DNA of 64,000 bases from Actinomycetota bacterium. GTDB taxonomy: Bacteria > Actinomycetota > AC-67. Shown piece after piece: positions 8,216 through 17,346 of the stretch. Position 1 is the stretch's first letter. Every line of letters begins with the position of its first letter. A program made the position numbers and the translations under genes. The notes beneath the pieces were generated by a model, which saw nothing but the letters and a program-made list of their open reading frames with translations, was not told where the DNA came from and did not search any database. Where the stretch lies: assembly GCA_041658565.1 (NCBI GenBank), contig JBAZZY010000004.1, positions 1 through 64,000 on the forward strand. Direction: 5' to 3'.

Positions 8216-9276
8216 GCGCGGCGCGCGCGCGCGTCCAGCGCGAGTTCGATCAGACGGTCGATCAACTTCGAGTAAGGGATTCCAGAGGCTTCCCACAACT
8301 TGGGATACATCGAAATCGGCGTGAATCCCGGGATCGTATTGATCTCGTTCAGCAGTACACGCCCGTCGCCGGCCAGGAAGAAATCCGCGCGCGCCATCCC
8401 CGCGCAGCCGATGGCGGTGAATGCCGTCAGCGACCAGCGTCGCACCTGTTCGGCAACGGACTCCGACACGTCCGCGGGAATCAACAACTCGCTTCCGTCG
8501 ACGAGGTACTTCGCCTCGTAGTCGTAGAACTCGTTGACGGGAACGATCTCGCCCACAACCGAAGCTTCCGGATCGTCGTTACCCAGCACGGCGCACTCAA
8601 GTTCGCGGCCGCTGATTGACTCCTCCACGAGCGCGACGTCGTCGAGCGCGAGCGCTGCGTGTAATCCCCGCAGAAGCTCTTCTTCGGTACGGCACTTCGA
8701 CACTCCAACGCTGGAACCGAGCCGAGCCGGTTTCACGAAACACGGCAACCCGACCGCGGCGCGCGCGCCGCGCGCGACGCCACCGGGATCCCGCACGAAG
8801 TCATGGCGGCGGACCCGCGACCACGGCGTTACCGGGATGCCCGCAGCGGCGAATACCGGCTTCTGTAAGGACTTGTCCATACCTACCGCGCTCGCCGCGA
8901 CACCGGCCCCGACGTACGGTACGCCGAGCGACTCCAGCATCCCTTGGATCGCGCCGTCCTCCCCTCCTTTGCCGTGCAAGACCGGGAAGACCACGTCGAC
9001 CGGACCCGGAAGCCCCGCGCCCTCGAGTTCGCCGCCGCGGCGCAGAGTCAGCGGACGCCCCTCGCTTCCGTCCACGGCCGGCATCTTCCCGGGCTGGAGA
9101 TAGATCCCCTCGGGGGATTGATCGGGCAGGAGCCACAGACCGCTCTTGGTCACAGCGACCGGCAGCACCTCGTACTTGCTGCGGTCGATCGCGGCCAACA
9201 CGCCGCGCGCACTCACCACGGAAACCTCGTGCTCCTCGGAAACGCCGCCGTAGAGAACCGCCACCCGCAACGTCAT
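8212..9276 (-). CDS. ddl: D-alanine--D-alanine ligase
   Basis: ATP-grasp enzyme that joins two D-alanines for the peptidoglycan stem peptide. 354 residues, usual length. Seen: N-terminal VLYGGVSEEHEVSVVSA (8-24), FPVLHGKGGEDGAIQG, the ATP-grasp core with FVKPARLGSSVGVSK, and the metal-binding NEINTIPGFTPISMYPKLWE. The start at 9276 overlaps the preceding gene's stop as ATGA, and its stop overlaps ilvA in the same way. The order plsC-gpsA-(PLP enzyme)-ddl resembles the mycobacterial gpsA-ddlA pair. Confidence 0.95.
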   Translation of the reverse strand: MTLRVAVLYGGVSEEHEVSVVSARGVLAAIDRSKYEVLPVAVTKSGLWLLPDQSPEGIYLQPGKMPAVDGSEGRPLTLRRGGELEGAGLPGPVDVVFPVLHGKGGEDGAIQGMLESLGVPYVGAGVAASAVGMDKSLQKPVFAAAGIPVTPWSRVRRHDFVRDPGGVARGARAAVGLPCFVKPARLGSSVGVSKCRTEEELLRGLHAALALDDVALVEESISGRELECAVLGNDDPEASVVGEIVPVNEFYDYEAKYLVDGSELLIPADVSESVAEQVRRWSLTAFTAIGCAGMARADFFLAGDGRVLLNEINTIPGFTPISMYPKLWEASGIPYSKLIDRLIELALDARARRA

Positions 9277-10481
9277 CGCAGCGCCCTCTCGAAATCCGCC
9301 ACCAAATCCTCCACGTCTTCGATACCCACCGATACGCGAAGCATCCCCGCAGTGATGCCGGCAGCTAGCAACTGGCGCTCGTCCAGTTGCGTGTGCGTCA
9401 CCGACGCGGGGTGCACGACCAGCGTCTTGGTCCCCCCAAGGCTCGCCGCCGGTGCGGCAACGCGGACGCGCTCCAAGAACCTGCGCCCGGCCGCAAGACC
9501 ACCGGCGACCTCGAGCGTAAGCATTCCACCGAAGCAGCCGTCCAGGAGAGCCCGGGCGCGCGCATGTTGCGGATGCGTCTCCAGTCCCGGGTACACGACG
9601 CGCGAGACGGCCTCGTGGTCCTCTAGGAAGCGCGCAAGCGTCAGCGCGCTCGCGCAGATGCGCTCCATGCGCAGGGCCAGGGTCTGTACGCCGCGCGCCA
9701 GCAACCACGCGTCGAAGGGAGCCAGGCACGCCCCGGCGTCGATCGCGTGCAGGCGGATGTCCGCAATGGCCGAAGCGCTTCCGGCGACGACTCCGCCGAT
9801 CACGTCCGAGTGACCTCCGAGGTACTTCGTAGCCGAGTGCACCACGAGGTCGACTCCGTGCTCCACGGGCCTCAGAATGCACGGCGGCGTGAACGTGGCG
9901 TCGGCAACCAGCGGAACGCCGTGCGCGCGCGCGATCGCGGACAGGCCGTCGATATCGGCGATGTCCAGGGACGGGTTCCCAATGGTCTCGCAGTACAGCG
10001 CGCGCGTGCGGTCGGTAAACGCCGCATCGATGGCCGCCAAATCACCGACGTCGACCATCGTCACATCGACGCCGGCGCGCGCCATGCCCCCGGTGAACAA
10101 TGCATGCGTTCCACCGTACAACTGGGCGGAACTCACGATGTGGTCCCCGTGGCGCACCAGCGGCCGCAAGGCCCCCGCGATCGCAGCCATGCCGCTGGCG
10201 AAACATGCCGCGGCTTCGGTTCCCTCCAGCAAGGCGAGAGTTCGCGCAAGCGCGTCGGTCGTCGGGTTGGCCCACCGTGAATACAAGTAACCGCCGTCGA
10301 TCTTGCGCATCCCAACGTCCGCGAAATCGTCGATGTCGTCGAAAACGAATGTCGCCGCCTGGTAGATCGGCGGGGACGCGGGTCGCTGGCGAACCTCGCC
10401 GACGTTCTTCCACGCGCTCACGGCACGCGTCGTGAACCCGAGGCCTTCTTCATCGTCTGCGATGTCAAAACCGTCCTGCAC
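9273..10481 (-). CDS. Cys/Met-metabolism PLP enzyme (cystathionine synthase/lyase or O-acylhomoserine sulfhydrylase family)
   Basis: A 402-residue fold-type-I PLP enzyme of the trans-sulfuration family. Seen: YSRWANPT (67-74, phosphate contacts from the neighbouring subunit), the CFASGMAAI region, GNPSLDIADI, and Schiff-base Lys219 in HSATKYLGGHSD. The family members (cystathionine gamma-synthase, beta- or gamma-lyase, methionine gamma-lyase, O-acetylhomoserine sulfhydrylase) cannot be told apart by eye. A substrate-specific assignment is not made. It lies 6 bases after gpsA and overlaps ddl by 4 bases, so it is in the same operon. Confidence 0.85.
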   Translation of the reverse strand: MQDGFDIADDEEGLGFTTRAVSAWKNVGEVRQRPASPPIYQAATFVFDDIDDFADVGMRKIDGGYLYSRWANPTTDALARTLALLEGTEAAACFASGMAAIAGALRPLVRHGDHIVSSAQLYGGTHALFTGGMARAGVDVTMVDVGDLAAIDAAFTDRTRALYCETIGNPSLDIADIDGLSAIARAHGVPLVADATFTPPCILRPVEHGVDLVVHSATKYLGGHSDVIGGVVAGSASAIADIRLHAIDAGACLAPFDAWLLARGVQTLALRMERICASALTLARFLEDHEAVSRVVYPGLETHPQHARARALLDGCFGGMLTLEVAGGLAAGRRFLERVRVAAPAASLGGTKTLVVHPASVTHTQLDERQLLAAGITAGMLRVSVGIEDVEDLVADFERALR

Positions 10482-10487
10482 GTTGTC

Positions 10488-11504
10488 CTATCCGTTCGGA
10501 ATGCCAAGGAACTCGGGCTCGGGATCACGCGTGAGCAAGTCGTCCACCATCTCCCTAGCGTCTGCTCCCTCGTAAAGCGCGCGCCCGACCCTCGAAGCAA
10601 TCGGCATGTCCACATCCACGCGCCTCGCGAGTTCGAGGATCGCCGCACAGGACTTTACTCCCTCCGCGACCATGCTCATCGACGAAATGATGTCGTCAAG
10701 CGCGCGACCCTTGGCAAGTTCCTCACCCACGTGGTGGTTGCGACTGAGCTTCGACATGCAGGTGGCAACAAGATCCCCGACGCCGGCGAGGCCGACGAAC
10801 GTCAGCGGATTCGCGCCCATGTGCACGCCGAGCCGGGTGATCTCGACCAGCCCCCGCGTGACGAGCGCAGCCACCGAGTTCTCCCCGTACCCGAAGCCGT
10901 CCGCAACGCCGGCGGCGATCGCGATCACGTTCTTGGCGGCGCCGGCGATCTCCACGCCGCAGACGTCGGTGTTCGTGTAGACGCGGAAGCTTGGAGCGTG
11001 GAATAACGCCTGCAGGGCGCGGGCCCGCTCTTCATCCACGCAGGCCGCCACCGTCGCGCCGGGTGCGCCGCGCGCGACCTCGCGCGCCAGGTTGGGTCCA
11101 CTGACCACGGCGATGCGGTTCGCCGGCACCCGCGCAGCTTGCGCGACAACCTCGGACATCCGCAGAAGCGTGTGCTGCTCGACTCCCTTGGCCAAACTTA
11201 CCAGCGTCACGTCGGGCAGAACGCGATCGGCAATCTCGGCGCACTTGTCGCGCAGGCAGTGAGACGGAACGGCGAGAACCACGACCTTCGACCCCTCCAG
11301 CGCCCGATCAAGGTCGGCGGTCGCGCGCAACGACGACGGAAGCTGCATTCCAGGCAGGTACGCCTCGTTGCGGTGTTCGCGGTTGATCTCGTCGGCGCAG
11401 TCACTGCGACGAGCCCACAGCATCGTCGGCTGCTGGTTACGAGCCAGGACGGCGGCAAACGCAGTACCCCACGAACCCGCTCCAAGAACAGCGATCTTGC
11501 TCAC
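10488..11504 (-). CDS. gpsA: Glycerol-3-phosphate dehydrogenase [NAD(P)+]
   Basis: Reduces dihydroxyacetone phosphate to sn-glycerol-3-phosphate, the backbone of membrane phospholipids. 338 residues, normal. Seen: dinucleotide motif GAGSWGTA (8-15), SGPNLAREV (135-143), catalytic Lys191 in GAAKNVIAIAAG, and the conserved GLAGVGDLVATC segment. The GTG start at 11504 overlaps the stop of plsC as GTGA, so the two lipid genes are coupled: GpsA makes the acceptor that the neighbouring acyltransferase pathway uses. Confidence 0.96.
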   Translation of the reverse strand: MSKIAVLGAGSWGTAFAAVLARNQQPTMLWARRSDCADEINREHRNEAYLPGMQLPSSLRATADLDRALEGSKVVVLAVPSHCLRDKCAEIADRVLPDVTLVSLAKGVEQHTLLRMSEVVAQAARVPANRIAVVSGPNLAREVARGAPGATVAACVDEERARALQALFHAPSFRVYTNTDVCGVEIAGAAKNVIAIAAGVADGFGYGENSVAALVTRGLVEITRLGVHMGANPLTFVGLAGVGDLVATCMSKLSRNHHVGEELAKGRALDDIISSMSMVAEGVKSCAAILELARRVDVDMPIASRVGRALYEGADAREMVDDLLTRDPEPEFLGIPNG

Positions 11505-12193
11505 GACTTCCCCCTTGTTCGCGGCGGAACCGCACCCCGGTCGGGGTGGATCTTGCGAAGTTCGCGCACGAGCCGGTCCACTTCGCTCATCACTCGATCG
11601 GTTACCTCTCGCCGGACCTCGGCGTCATCCTGGCGGCCGTCAAGATCCGGAAACGTCATCGCCTCTCCGATGTTGAACGTGATCAACCTGTGCCCGAAGT
11701 AACGCCCGCGCCTTCCCTTCCCGGCAATCCACTGCGGCCCCCAAACCGCGACGGGATACACGGGAGCACCCGTGGACAGAGCCAAGCGGGCAACGCCGGT
11801 CTTGCCGCGCATCGGCCACAGGTCGCGATCCGTCGTGATCGTGCCCTCCGGGTACAGCACCACAACCTCGCCTCGGCGAATGGCGGCTTCCGCCGCGACC
11901 ATCGGACTCGCCTCACCCGTGCCGCGATGAACAGGGATCTGGCGCGCGCCTTCCAGAACGAAGCGCAGCAGCGGATTCCTCCACAGCGATGCCTTTCCCA
12001 GGAATCGAGGGCGTCGACCGCTGCGGTCGATCAGATATGCGATACAGAGGGGGTCGAAGTTTGAGATATGGTTCGGGGCGACGATAGCCGGCCCGCGCCG
12101 AGGGATTCTCACACGGCCGACGGTCCGAAACCGAAACAGCAGCCGAAGCAGCGGGACGAGGATGACACGCGCAGCGATATATACCGGCTCCAT
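11501..12193 (-). CDS. plsC: 1-acyl-sn-glycerol-3-phosphate acyltransferase (PlsC family)
   Basis: Membrane-associated acyltransferase that adds the second acyl chain to lysophosphatidic acid. 230 residues. Seen: a hydrophobic N-terminus, catalytic NHISNFD (41-47, the NHx4D box), GKASLW region, and the glycerol-phosphate-binding LYPEGT (113-118). The ATG at 12193 begins the alignable protein and is preceded by AAGGGGAG. A TAGGAT (12222-12227) about 28 bases upstream is the likely -10. It is the first gene of the plsC-gpsA-PLP enzyme-ddl-ilvA operon and is divergent from cofC. The exact acyl acceptor is inferred. Confidence 0.88.
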   Translation of the reverse strand: MEPVYIAARVILVPLLRLLFRFRTVGRVRIPRRGPAIVAPNHISNFDPLCIAYLIDRSGRRPRFLGKASLWRNPLLRFVLEGARQIPVHRGTGEASPMVAAEAAIRRGEVVVLYPEGTITTDRDLWPMRGKTGVARLALSTGAPVYPVAVWGPQWIAGKGRRGRYFGHRLITFNIGEAMTFPDLDGRQDDAEVRREVTDRVMSEVDRLVRELRKIHPDRGAVPPRTRGKS

Positions 12194-12250
12194 GGCTCCC
12201 CTTGAAGGCGCGGTGGGCGCAATCCTACCGCCTGCTTCGCCCGGTTTGGC

Positions 12251-12883
12251 ATGAAACTCGTCATCGTTCCGATGAAACCGCTGGCGCGCGCCAAGGAGCG
12301 CTTGTCCGAGGTATTGACTCCCCAGCAGCGACGAATGCTGTCCCTGGCGATGCTCGAAGACGTGACTCGTGCCGCCGGAGCACTCGACGCGGTGTGGGTA
12401 CTCACGAGCGACGATGACGCGGTCGAGGTCGCTCGAAAGGCCGGAGCTGAGGCCCGACCCGACCCGACCCCCGACGCGGGGCTGAACGCCTCGCTTATCG
12501 CCGCCACCGACCAAGCGATCGCGGAAGGGGCACAAGGCGTACTCATCCTCTCAGCCGACTGTCCCGCCGCGACAGCCGAAGACGTGCTGGCAATCGCAAT
12601 CGGTCCAGGGGTCGTGCTCGCTCCGGACCGAACCGGAAAGGGCACAAACGCGCTGTGGCGCTCGCCTCCGAATGCCATTGAGCCGTCTTTCGGCACGGGG
12701 AGCCGGCGGGCGCACTTCGCGCGCGCCCACCTCGGCGGCGTGTCCTTCGCCGTCATTGCGCGCGCGCGCATCGCTCTGGACATCGACGATCCGCGAGACC
12801 TCGAAACTGCGCGCAACGCACCCGTCGGCCCGGCAACCCGGGCGGCACTGGACACGCTCGGGTATCCTCGCCACGGGAGGTGA
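12251..12883 (+). CDS. cofC: 2-phospholactate/phosphoenolpyruvate guanylyltransferase (coenzyme F420 synthesis)
   Basis: Activates 2-phospho-L-lactate or, in actinobacteria, phosphoenolpyruvate with GTP to start assembly of the F420 side chain (CofC/FbiD). 210 residues. Seen: the nucleotidyltransferase start VIVPMKPLARAKERLSEVL, VWVLTSDDDAV, DAGLNASLIAATDQA, the metal-binding LILSADCPAAT, and DRTGKGTNAL. It has the same place near gpsA and hupB as fbiD in M. tuberculosis (known synteny). It implies that the organism makes F420, although no F420-dependent enzyme is evident in the window. A cold-shock-like gene follows by 3 bases. Confidence 0.9.
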   Translation: MKLVIVPMKPLARAKERLSEVLTPQQRRMLSLAMLEDVTRAAGALDAVWVLTSDDDAVEVARKAGAEARPDPTPDAGLNASLIAATDQAIAEGAQGVLILSADCPAATAEDVLAIAIGPGVVLAPDRTGKGTNALWRSPPNAIEPSFGTGSRRAHFARAHLGGVSFAVIARARIALDIDDPRDLETARNAPVGPATRAALDTLGYPRHGR

Positions 12884-12886
12884 ACC

Positions 12887-13093
12887 GTGCCGCAAGGGAC
12901 GATCAAGAGCTTCGATTCGGCAACACGCACCGGCATTCTGATCGACGACTCAGGCATCGAAACCGGCTTCGATTTCGACAGTTATCGTGATGCGGGCGCG
13001 CGCCTGTTCCGGCTGGGACAGCGCGTCAAGTTCCAGGTCATCGGCGAAGGTCGGCGCATCAAGGTGCGCGACTTGACCGTCATCACCCTATAG
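12887..13093 (+). CDS. Cold-shock-like OB-fold protein
   Basis: A 68-residue protein resembling the CspA family: GTIKSFDSATRTGILIDDSG...FDFDSYRDAGARLFRLGQRVKFQV...RRIKVRDLTVI. The first strand and the loop order fit a five-stranded OB fold, but the aromatic RNP1/RNP2 signatures of CspA (KGFGFI, VFVHF) are largely replaced, so RNA binding is uncertain. GTG at 12887 follows GGGAGG by six bases and lies 3 bases after cofC, so the two are co-transcribed. A strong palindromic terminator follows. Confidence 0.75.
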   Translation: MPQGTIKSFDSATRTGILIDDSGIETGFDFDSYRDAGARLFRLGQRVKFQVIGEGRRIKVRDLTVITL

Positions 13094-13100
13094 CCGGAGA

Positions 13101-13158
13101 CGCCCCAAGAAGGGGCGTACCAAAGCAAATGGCGGGGATATCCCCGCCATTTGCTTTT
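13101..13158. terminator. Double-hairpin bidirectional terminator
   Basis: A 6-base-pair hairpin (13101-13117) is followed by a perfect 36-base palindrome (13122-13157) with TTTT at its plus-strand end. It lies between the convergent cold-shock-like and HU genes and can stop transcription from both sides. Confidence 0.85.
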
Positions 13159-13166
13159 GGGATGAC

Positions 13167-13682
13167 TTACTTCTTCTTCGCAGCGGCCTTCTTCGGTGCG
13201 GCCTTTGCTGCAGGCTTCTTCGCAGCGGCCTTCTTCGGTGCGGCCTTTGCTGCAGGCTTCTTCGCAGCGGCCTTCTTCGGTGCAGCCTTTGCTGCAGGCT
13301 TCTTCGCAGCAGGCTTCTTCGCAGCGGCCTTCTTCGGTGCGGCCTTCGCCACAACCTCGGCGGCCAGCGCGACCGGCTTGGTCGCGATTGCGGGAAGTGC
13401 CTTGACGCCGCCACCCACGTACAACTTGAACTGCTTCGCCGGCAGGAACTTCGGCAGCTTCGCGGCGGGAACCTTGATCGTCTCGCCCGTCTGCGGGTTC
13501 TTCCGCTTCCCGGCCTTGCGGACGCGCTGCTTGAAGATTCCGAAACCCGTGATGCTGACCTTCTCGCCCTTGCGGATCGACTCCTGGATCACCGCGAGCG
13601 AGTGCTCCCAGACGTGCTCGACGTCTCGCTTGTGCGCGCCGGTCCGCTCTGAGACCGTGCGCAAGAACTGACTTCTGTTCAC
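13167..13682 (-). CDS. hup: HU family DNA-binding protein with histone-H1-like Lys/Ala tail
   Basis: Nucleoid protein. Residues 1-91 are a complete HU domain (SITGFGIFKQRVRKAGKRKNPQTGE forms the DNA-binding arm). Residues about 113-171 are a low-complexity tail of PAAKAAPKKAAAKK repeats, the architecture of mycobacterial HupB, in which the tail binds DNA and is acetylated (known). GTG at 13682 is chosen for the AAGGGGGTGG site just upstream. The promoter is TTGACT-17-TAGTCT (13712-13740). The tail is coded by nearly identical 42-base repeats, so its length is likely to vary between strains. Confidence 0.95.
   Translation of the reverse strand: MNRSQFLRTVSERTGAHKRDVEHVWEHSLAVIQESIRKGEKVSITGFGIFKQRVRKAGKRKNPQTGETIKVPAAKLPKFLPAKQFKLYVGGGVKALPAIATKPVALAAEVVAKAAPKKAAAKKPAAKKPAAKAAPKKAAAKKPAAKAAPKKAAAKKPAAKAAPKKAAAKKK
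13190..13330. repeat. 42-base tandem repeats inside the HU gene tail
   Basis: About three near-perfect copies of a 42-base unit (for example 13199-13240 and 13241-13282, then a partly altered copy with a short insertion) encode a 14-residue Lys/Ala/Pro unit. DNA identity is higher than the amino-acid constraint requires, so recent slippage or duplication is likely. Confidence 0.85.
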
Positions 13683-13711
13683 GTTCCACCCCCTTCTCGA
13701 CTTCGGCGGGG

Positions 13712-13740
13712 AGACTAGTGGAGCGGTGAGTCCGAGTCAA
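13712..13740 (-). promoter_or_regulatory. Promoter of the HU gene
   Basis: TTGACT (13735-13740), 17-base spacer, TAGTCT (13712-13717) on the minus strand. The leader is about 23 bases and ends in a strong Shine-Dalgarno site. Confidence 0.75.
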
Positions 13741-13956
13741 AGACCTTGGCGCACAATTTTCGCCAAAAACCGGGCGGAAATCACTCGCGGGCCGCGCACC
13801 CGCGCCCGCGCGGATTCCTGAGACCGACTGTTTGGAGTACGGAAATGACCCGATGGCGCCATCAACCGGTCGGACCGGAGGACCGACAGGAATTTGAGCC
13901 TAATAGGGCCTTTTTGGTCCGTCCAATGCGATCAGGGCTCCCGAGAAGGAGTGGTC

Positions 13957-16900
13957 ATGCGGTCGAAATCCCTGCTAGTCCTTGCGCTTTGCGCGGCGCT
14001 GAGCGGGATTTCAATGGCTCCGGCGCGCGCATCCAGGACCGTAGTCGTCACCGTTTTGATGGGTGATTCTCCCGTAGAGGGGGCATTCCTTGCACTCACC
14101 GGAACCTCCGGCCGCCACGTCTCGGTCACCAACGAAGTCGGAGAAGGGCTGTTTTCCGCCGTAGCCGACGGTTCCTACGCCGCCGCAGCAGCAGCCCCGG
14201 GTACAAGCGTGGGAACCGCGACGATCGTAGTCGCGGGCGGATCGGCAACCGAAGAGATCGTCGTCGTCGAATCGGGCAATCGCTTCCGCGGTCTAGGCGC
14301 ATACGGCGCCCAGACCGGAACGATCATCCCGGACGCCGCGACAGGTGTCTTTTATCTCACCACGACGGCCATCCCTTCGCTGTACCGAACCGTCGACTAT
14401 GGCGGCACATGGTCTCCGGTCACCATCTCGACCGACGACCCGGCAGTCGGGATTGACGGAACGGGCACCGCTTCCAGCGCGACGACATCGGCCGTCGCCG
14501 GCGAAATCGCCGCAATCGTCGGCGGCAAGGTCTGGTTCTCACGGGACTTCGGAATCACTTGGAACGACATCCTCGTCAACGGCGCGGACCCGAACACAAA
14601 GCTCTACTGGGGCCACGTGGGACCGATCTCGATCCTGTTCATGAGCAACGAAGGCGGCGTCGGGAACCAGATGTCTTGGGCGACGATGCCCACCGACGAC
14701 ACGCCGTACGTCGCCCCCGTCTTCGCGTCCATGGGATCCAACGGATATCGCACTTCTCCCGCCGACCGAATCTGGATGGCCCCCGGGTCGGATGCACCCA
14801 TCTTCGCGGTCGCGCCGGCGGAATCAAGCGACGTTGTCTTGTACGCGGTGGACGCGAGTCCCTCGCGGATCGCGGATAACTCAACGACCATCCCCAACGC
14901 AGCAATGAGCAACGCTTCGCTCACGTTCATCCGACTCGGAGGACCGCCCGAGGGCCCAGAGGTCGGGACCGGAAGGTCACCGAGCACCGTCCTTGTCTAC
15001 AGCTCGGACGGCGACGGATCCGCGCGGATGTCCACGTACGGCGAAGGCGTCTGGACCTCGACCACGACGACCACGTTCCACAACCAGGATAACGACGCCA
15101 CGAATTCGTCGGGCGCGTTCGCCACCGGCCCGAGTTCCTGCGGGGCCTATGACGGCGCAATCGGATCGGTTTCCCCGCTCGGCGGCGAGGGAACCGTTGG
15201 AAGTTGCTGGCTCACTCAGCAAGGCACGGTCATGCACGTCCGCCCCGTACGCGGAATCAACAACAACACCGGCATGGCGTTCGACGCCGCCTACGACGGC
15301 GCCACGAATCGCGTGCTGATCTCGGGTGACGGCCAATACGGGGCTGCGAAGTCATCCGCCGCGGACCTCGCGCTGAACCGACCGTCGTTCCCGGCCTGGC
15401 CGGTCCTTGCGTCGGCGGGAAGCAACCCGGGCAGCGGGGGGATCTCAATCACGGGGTTGGAGGCCGCGGTCGTCAAAGACACAGCGTACGGACCCGGCAG
15501 CAACGACCAGTTGGCGACCATGCTGTCGTTCTCGGGCGGCGGGCGGACTCTGGGATCACTCGACGGGGGCACGTCGTGGATCACAATCCAGTCGCGCGGC
15601 GGTGGCGCCGTCGACTGGTGGCCATCGGTAACGCAAGGCACGTCGTGGATCCTCGCCGGGTCCGGAGGCGACGGGAATCTTCTATCAGCCGCGGATGTCG
15701 CCACCGATGCCTCGGATCTCGCAGACCTCCCCGAGAACGTACTCGCCATCCAAGGCAACGGAAATCAGTACGAATACCTAGCGCAAACGTCCTCCGCCGA
15801 CCTTGGTATGAGTGGCCCCGGATCAAACGGGAACGTCTCGGCCATAGTGGGCTTGCCTGGGACCGACGTCGCATACGTCGGGACCAGCACCAATGACGAG
15901 TCCGCCGGGTCCTTGCGAAAAGTCACGCTGAGCGGATCGCGCACCCAAACGCCGGACTCCCGCTCCGCCTCGATCTCCTCCTCCGGGCTTACGGGGATCA
16001 CCACGGGCGTGATGGCCCTGTCCTACTGCGCGGATACCGGCGATGCAGATGCGAGCGTTCGCGACACCGTCTTTGCGGCGCTTGGAACGTCTACCGGCGG
16101 GATCGCCGTCGTGTCGAACGCGTCCGGCACGCCATCGGTCGTCCGAGCGACCAGCGCCGCCACCGGCACTCAACTCACCGGAAGCTTCAACGACGTCCGA
16201 GTGGACTGCGCCACGGCGACCGTGTGGGCGGCCCGAAGCGCGAACCCGGGTCAAAGCGGGTTGATGAAGTCGGTGAACGGCGGGGAGAGCTTTGAGGAGA
16301 CGATCCTCGCCAATGCTATGGGGACATCCACGGTCGGCAACCAGATGAATGACGTTGAAGCGCTCGAAGTGAATCCGTCCGACGGCGACGAGATCGTCGC
16401 AGTGAGCCGCGACGGAGCCGTCGCGGTATCGGTAAACGACGGTGCTGCGTGGGGTTTGGTCAATGATCCCACGAAGCCGGCCGGCCGCAACTTCGGAGGC
16501 GAGCGGCCGGGAGACATCGAGATCCCTCCGGATCCCGAGCCAATCGCCCCCACTGCGAACATGCGCGCGCCATATACGAGCGTCGCAGCGCAGTCCAACG
16601 CGGAGGCGCTGCTCGGATCCGGGTCGGGGCTATTCACTGCCTCCGTTCGCGACGCAACGGCGCCGTCGACGCCAATCCTGTCCACATTGCCGCTCGTCCA
16701 GAAATCGAAGGCCATCACGTTGGCCTGGAGCGCGGCGACGGATGCCCAAAGCGGCGTCGCCGGATACGTCGTCGGCACCCGTCGCAAGGCGGCCGGCGCG
16801 GCCTCATACCAGACGGTTTCCCGTTTCCTTTCAACGACGTCTCGAAGCGGCCGCGCAACGCTGGCAACCGGATCCACGTACTGTTTCTTCGTACGCGCTG

Positions 16901-17307
16901 CCAACGGAGTCGGCATGACTTCATCGGCAAGCACCGAGCGATGCACCGTCATTCCTGCAAACAACACCGACATGCGAGCCTCGGCCGGCTGGCTTCGTAA
17001 GACGGCGGCCGGCTATTACCTGAACTCGTTCTCCACGGCCACCGCCAGAGGCGCCACGCTGACGCTGCCCGTCTCGGCAGTCAAGAGAATCCGGCTGATC
17101 GCGACCACCTGTCCGAGTTGCGGCGCGGTCGAGATCTACGTGGGCAAGACCTTGCTCAAACGAGTCAGCCTGGTATCGGGATCCCAGCGCCGCGGACAGA
17201 TCTTCTCGGTAGTCGAGAGCGGAACGCGATCCGGCCTCGCGACCATACGCGTGACGTCTTCAAACCGTCCGGTGAGTATCGAAGGCCTCATCGTGAGCGC
17301 AGTCTGA
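13957..17307 (+). CDS. Large secreted beta-propeller protein with Asp-box repeats and a fibronectin type III domain
   Basis: A 1116-residue exported protein of unknown role. Signal peptide: MRSKS, hydrophobic core, cleavage after about residue 25 (ARA|SR). Several Asp-box (BNR, sialidase-type) turns are visible: TVDYGGTW (145-152), SRDFGITW (195-202), then SLDGGTSW, SVNGGESF and SVNDGAAW further on. They suggest one or two beta-propellers. A fibronectin-III-like domain follows near residues 905-1000 (STPILSTL...ITLAWSAATDAQSGVAGY), then a C-terminal beta-rich domain with a CPSC pair. No sialidase catalytic Arg triad could be identified. ATG 13957 has AGAAGGAG five bases upstream. It is monocistronic, divergent from HU, with a 274-base leader region. 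Confidence 0.8.
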   Translation: MRSKSLLVLALCAALSGISMAPARASRTVVVTVLMGDSPVEGAFLALTGTSGRHVSVTNEVGEGLFSAVADGSYAAAAAAPGTSVGTATIVVAGGSATEEIVVVESGNRFRGLGAYGAQTGTIIPDAATGVFYLTTTAIPSLYRTVDYGGTWSPVTISTDDPAVGIDGTGTASSATTSAVAGEIAAIVGGKVWFSRDFGITWNDILVNGADPNTKLYWGHVGPISILFMSNEGGVGNQMSWATMPTDDTPYVAPVFASMGSNGYRTSPADRIWMAPGSDAPIFAVAPAESSDVVLYAVDASPSRIADNSTTIPNAAMSNASLTFIRLGGPPEGPEVGTGRSPSTVLVYSSDGDGSARMSTYGEGVWTSTTTTTFHNQDNDATNSSGAFATGPSSCGAYDGAIGSVSPLGGEGTVGSCWLTQQGTVMHVRPVRGINNNTGMAFDAAYDGATNRVLISGDGQYGAAKSSAADLALNRPSFPAWPVLASAGSNPGSGGISITGLEAAVVKDTAYGPGSNDQLATMLSFSGGGRTLGSLDGGTSWITIQSRGGGAVDWWPSVTQGTSWILAGSGGDGNLLSAADVATDASDLADLPENVLAIQGNGNQYEYLAQTSSADLGMSGPGSNGNVSAIVGLPGTDVAYVGTSTNDESAGSLRKVTLSGSRTQTPDSRSASISSSGLTGITTGVMALSYCADTGDADASVRDTVFAALGTSTGGIAVVSNASGTPSVVRATSAATGTQLTGSFNDVRVDCATATVWAARSANPGQSGLMKSVNGGESFEETILANAMGTSTVGNQMNDVEALEVNPSDGDEIVAVSRDGAVAVSVNDGAAWGLVNDPTKPAGRNFGGERPGDIEIPPDPEPIAPTANMRAPYTSVAAQSNAEALLGSGSGLFTASVRDATAPSTPILSTLPLVQKSKAITLAWSAATDAQSGVAGYVVGTRRKAAGAASYQTVSRFLSTTSRSGRATLATGSTYCFFVRAANGVGMTSSASTERCTVIPANNTDMRASAGWLRKTAAGYYLNSFSTATARGATLTLPVSAVKRIRLIATTCPSCGAVEIYVGKTLLKRVSLVSGSQRRGQIFSVVESGTRSGLATIRVTSSNRPVSIEGLIVSAV

Positions 17308-17346
17308 CTCGATGCCGGAGTCGGTGTCGGAATACCGGTGCCGCAT

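Noticed and set aside
9273..10481. Naming the enzyme metB, metC or metY
   Set aside because: Family members share all visible motifs, and the neighbours give no methionine context.
13190..13330. Possible CRISPR-like array
   Set aside because: The repeats are contiguous, have no unique spacers and lie in frame in the HU tail.
13741..13956. Riboswitch or c-di-GMP aptamer before the secreted propeller gene
   Set aside because: A short hairpin (GTCGG...CCGAC) and an A+T-rich tract with five T are present, but conserved aptamer sequences were not found.
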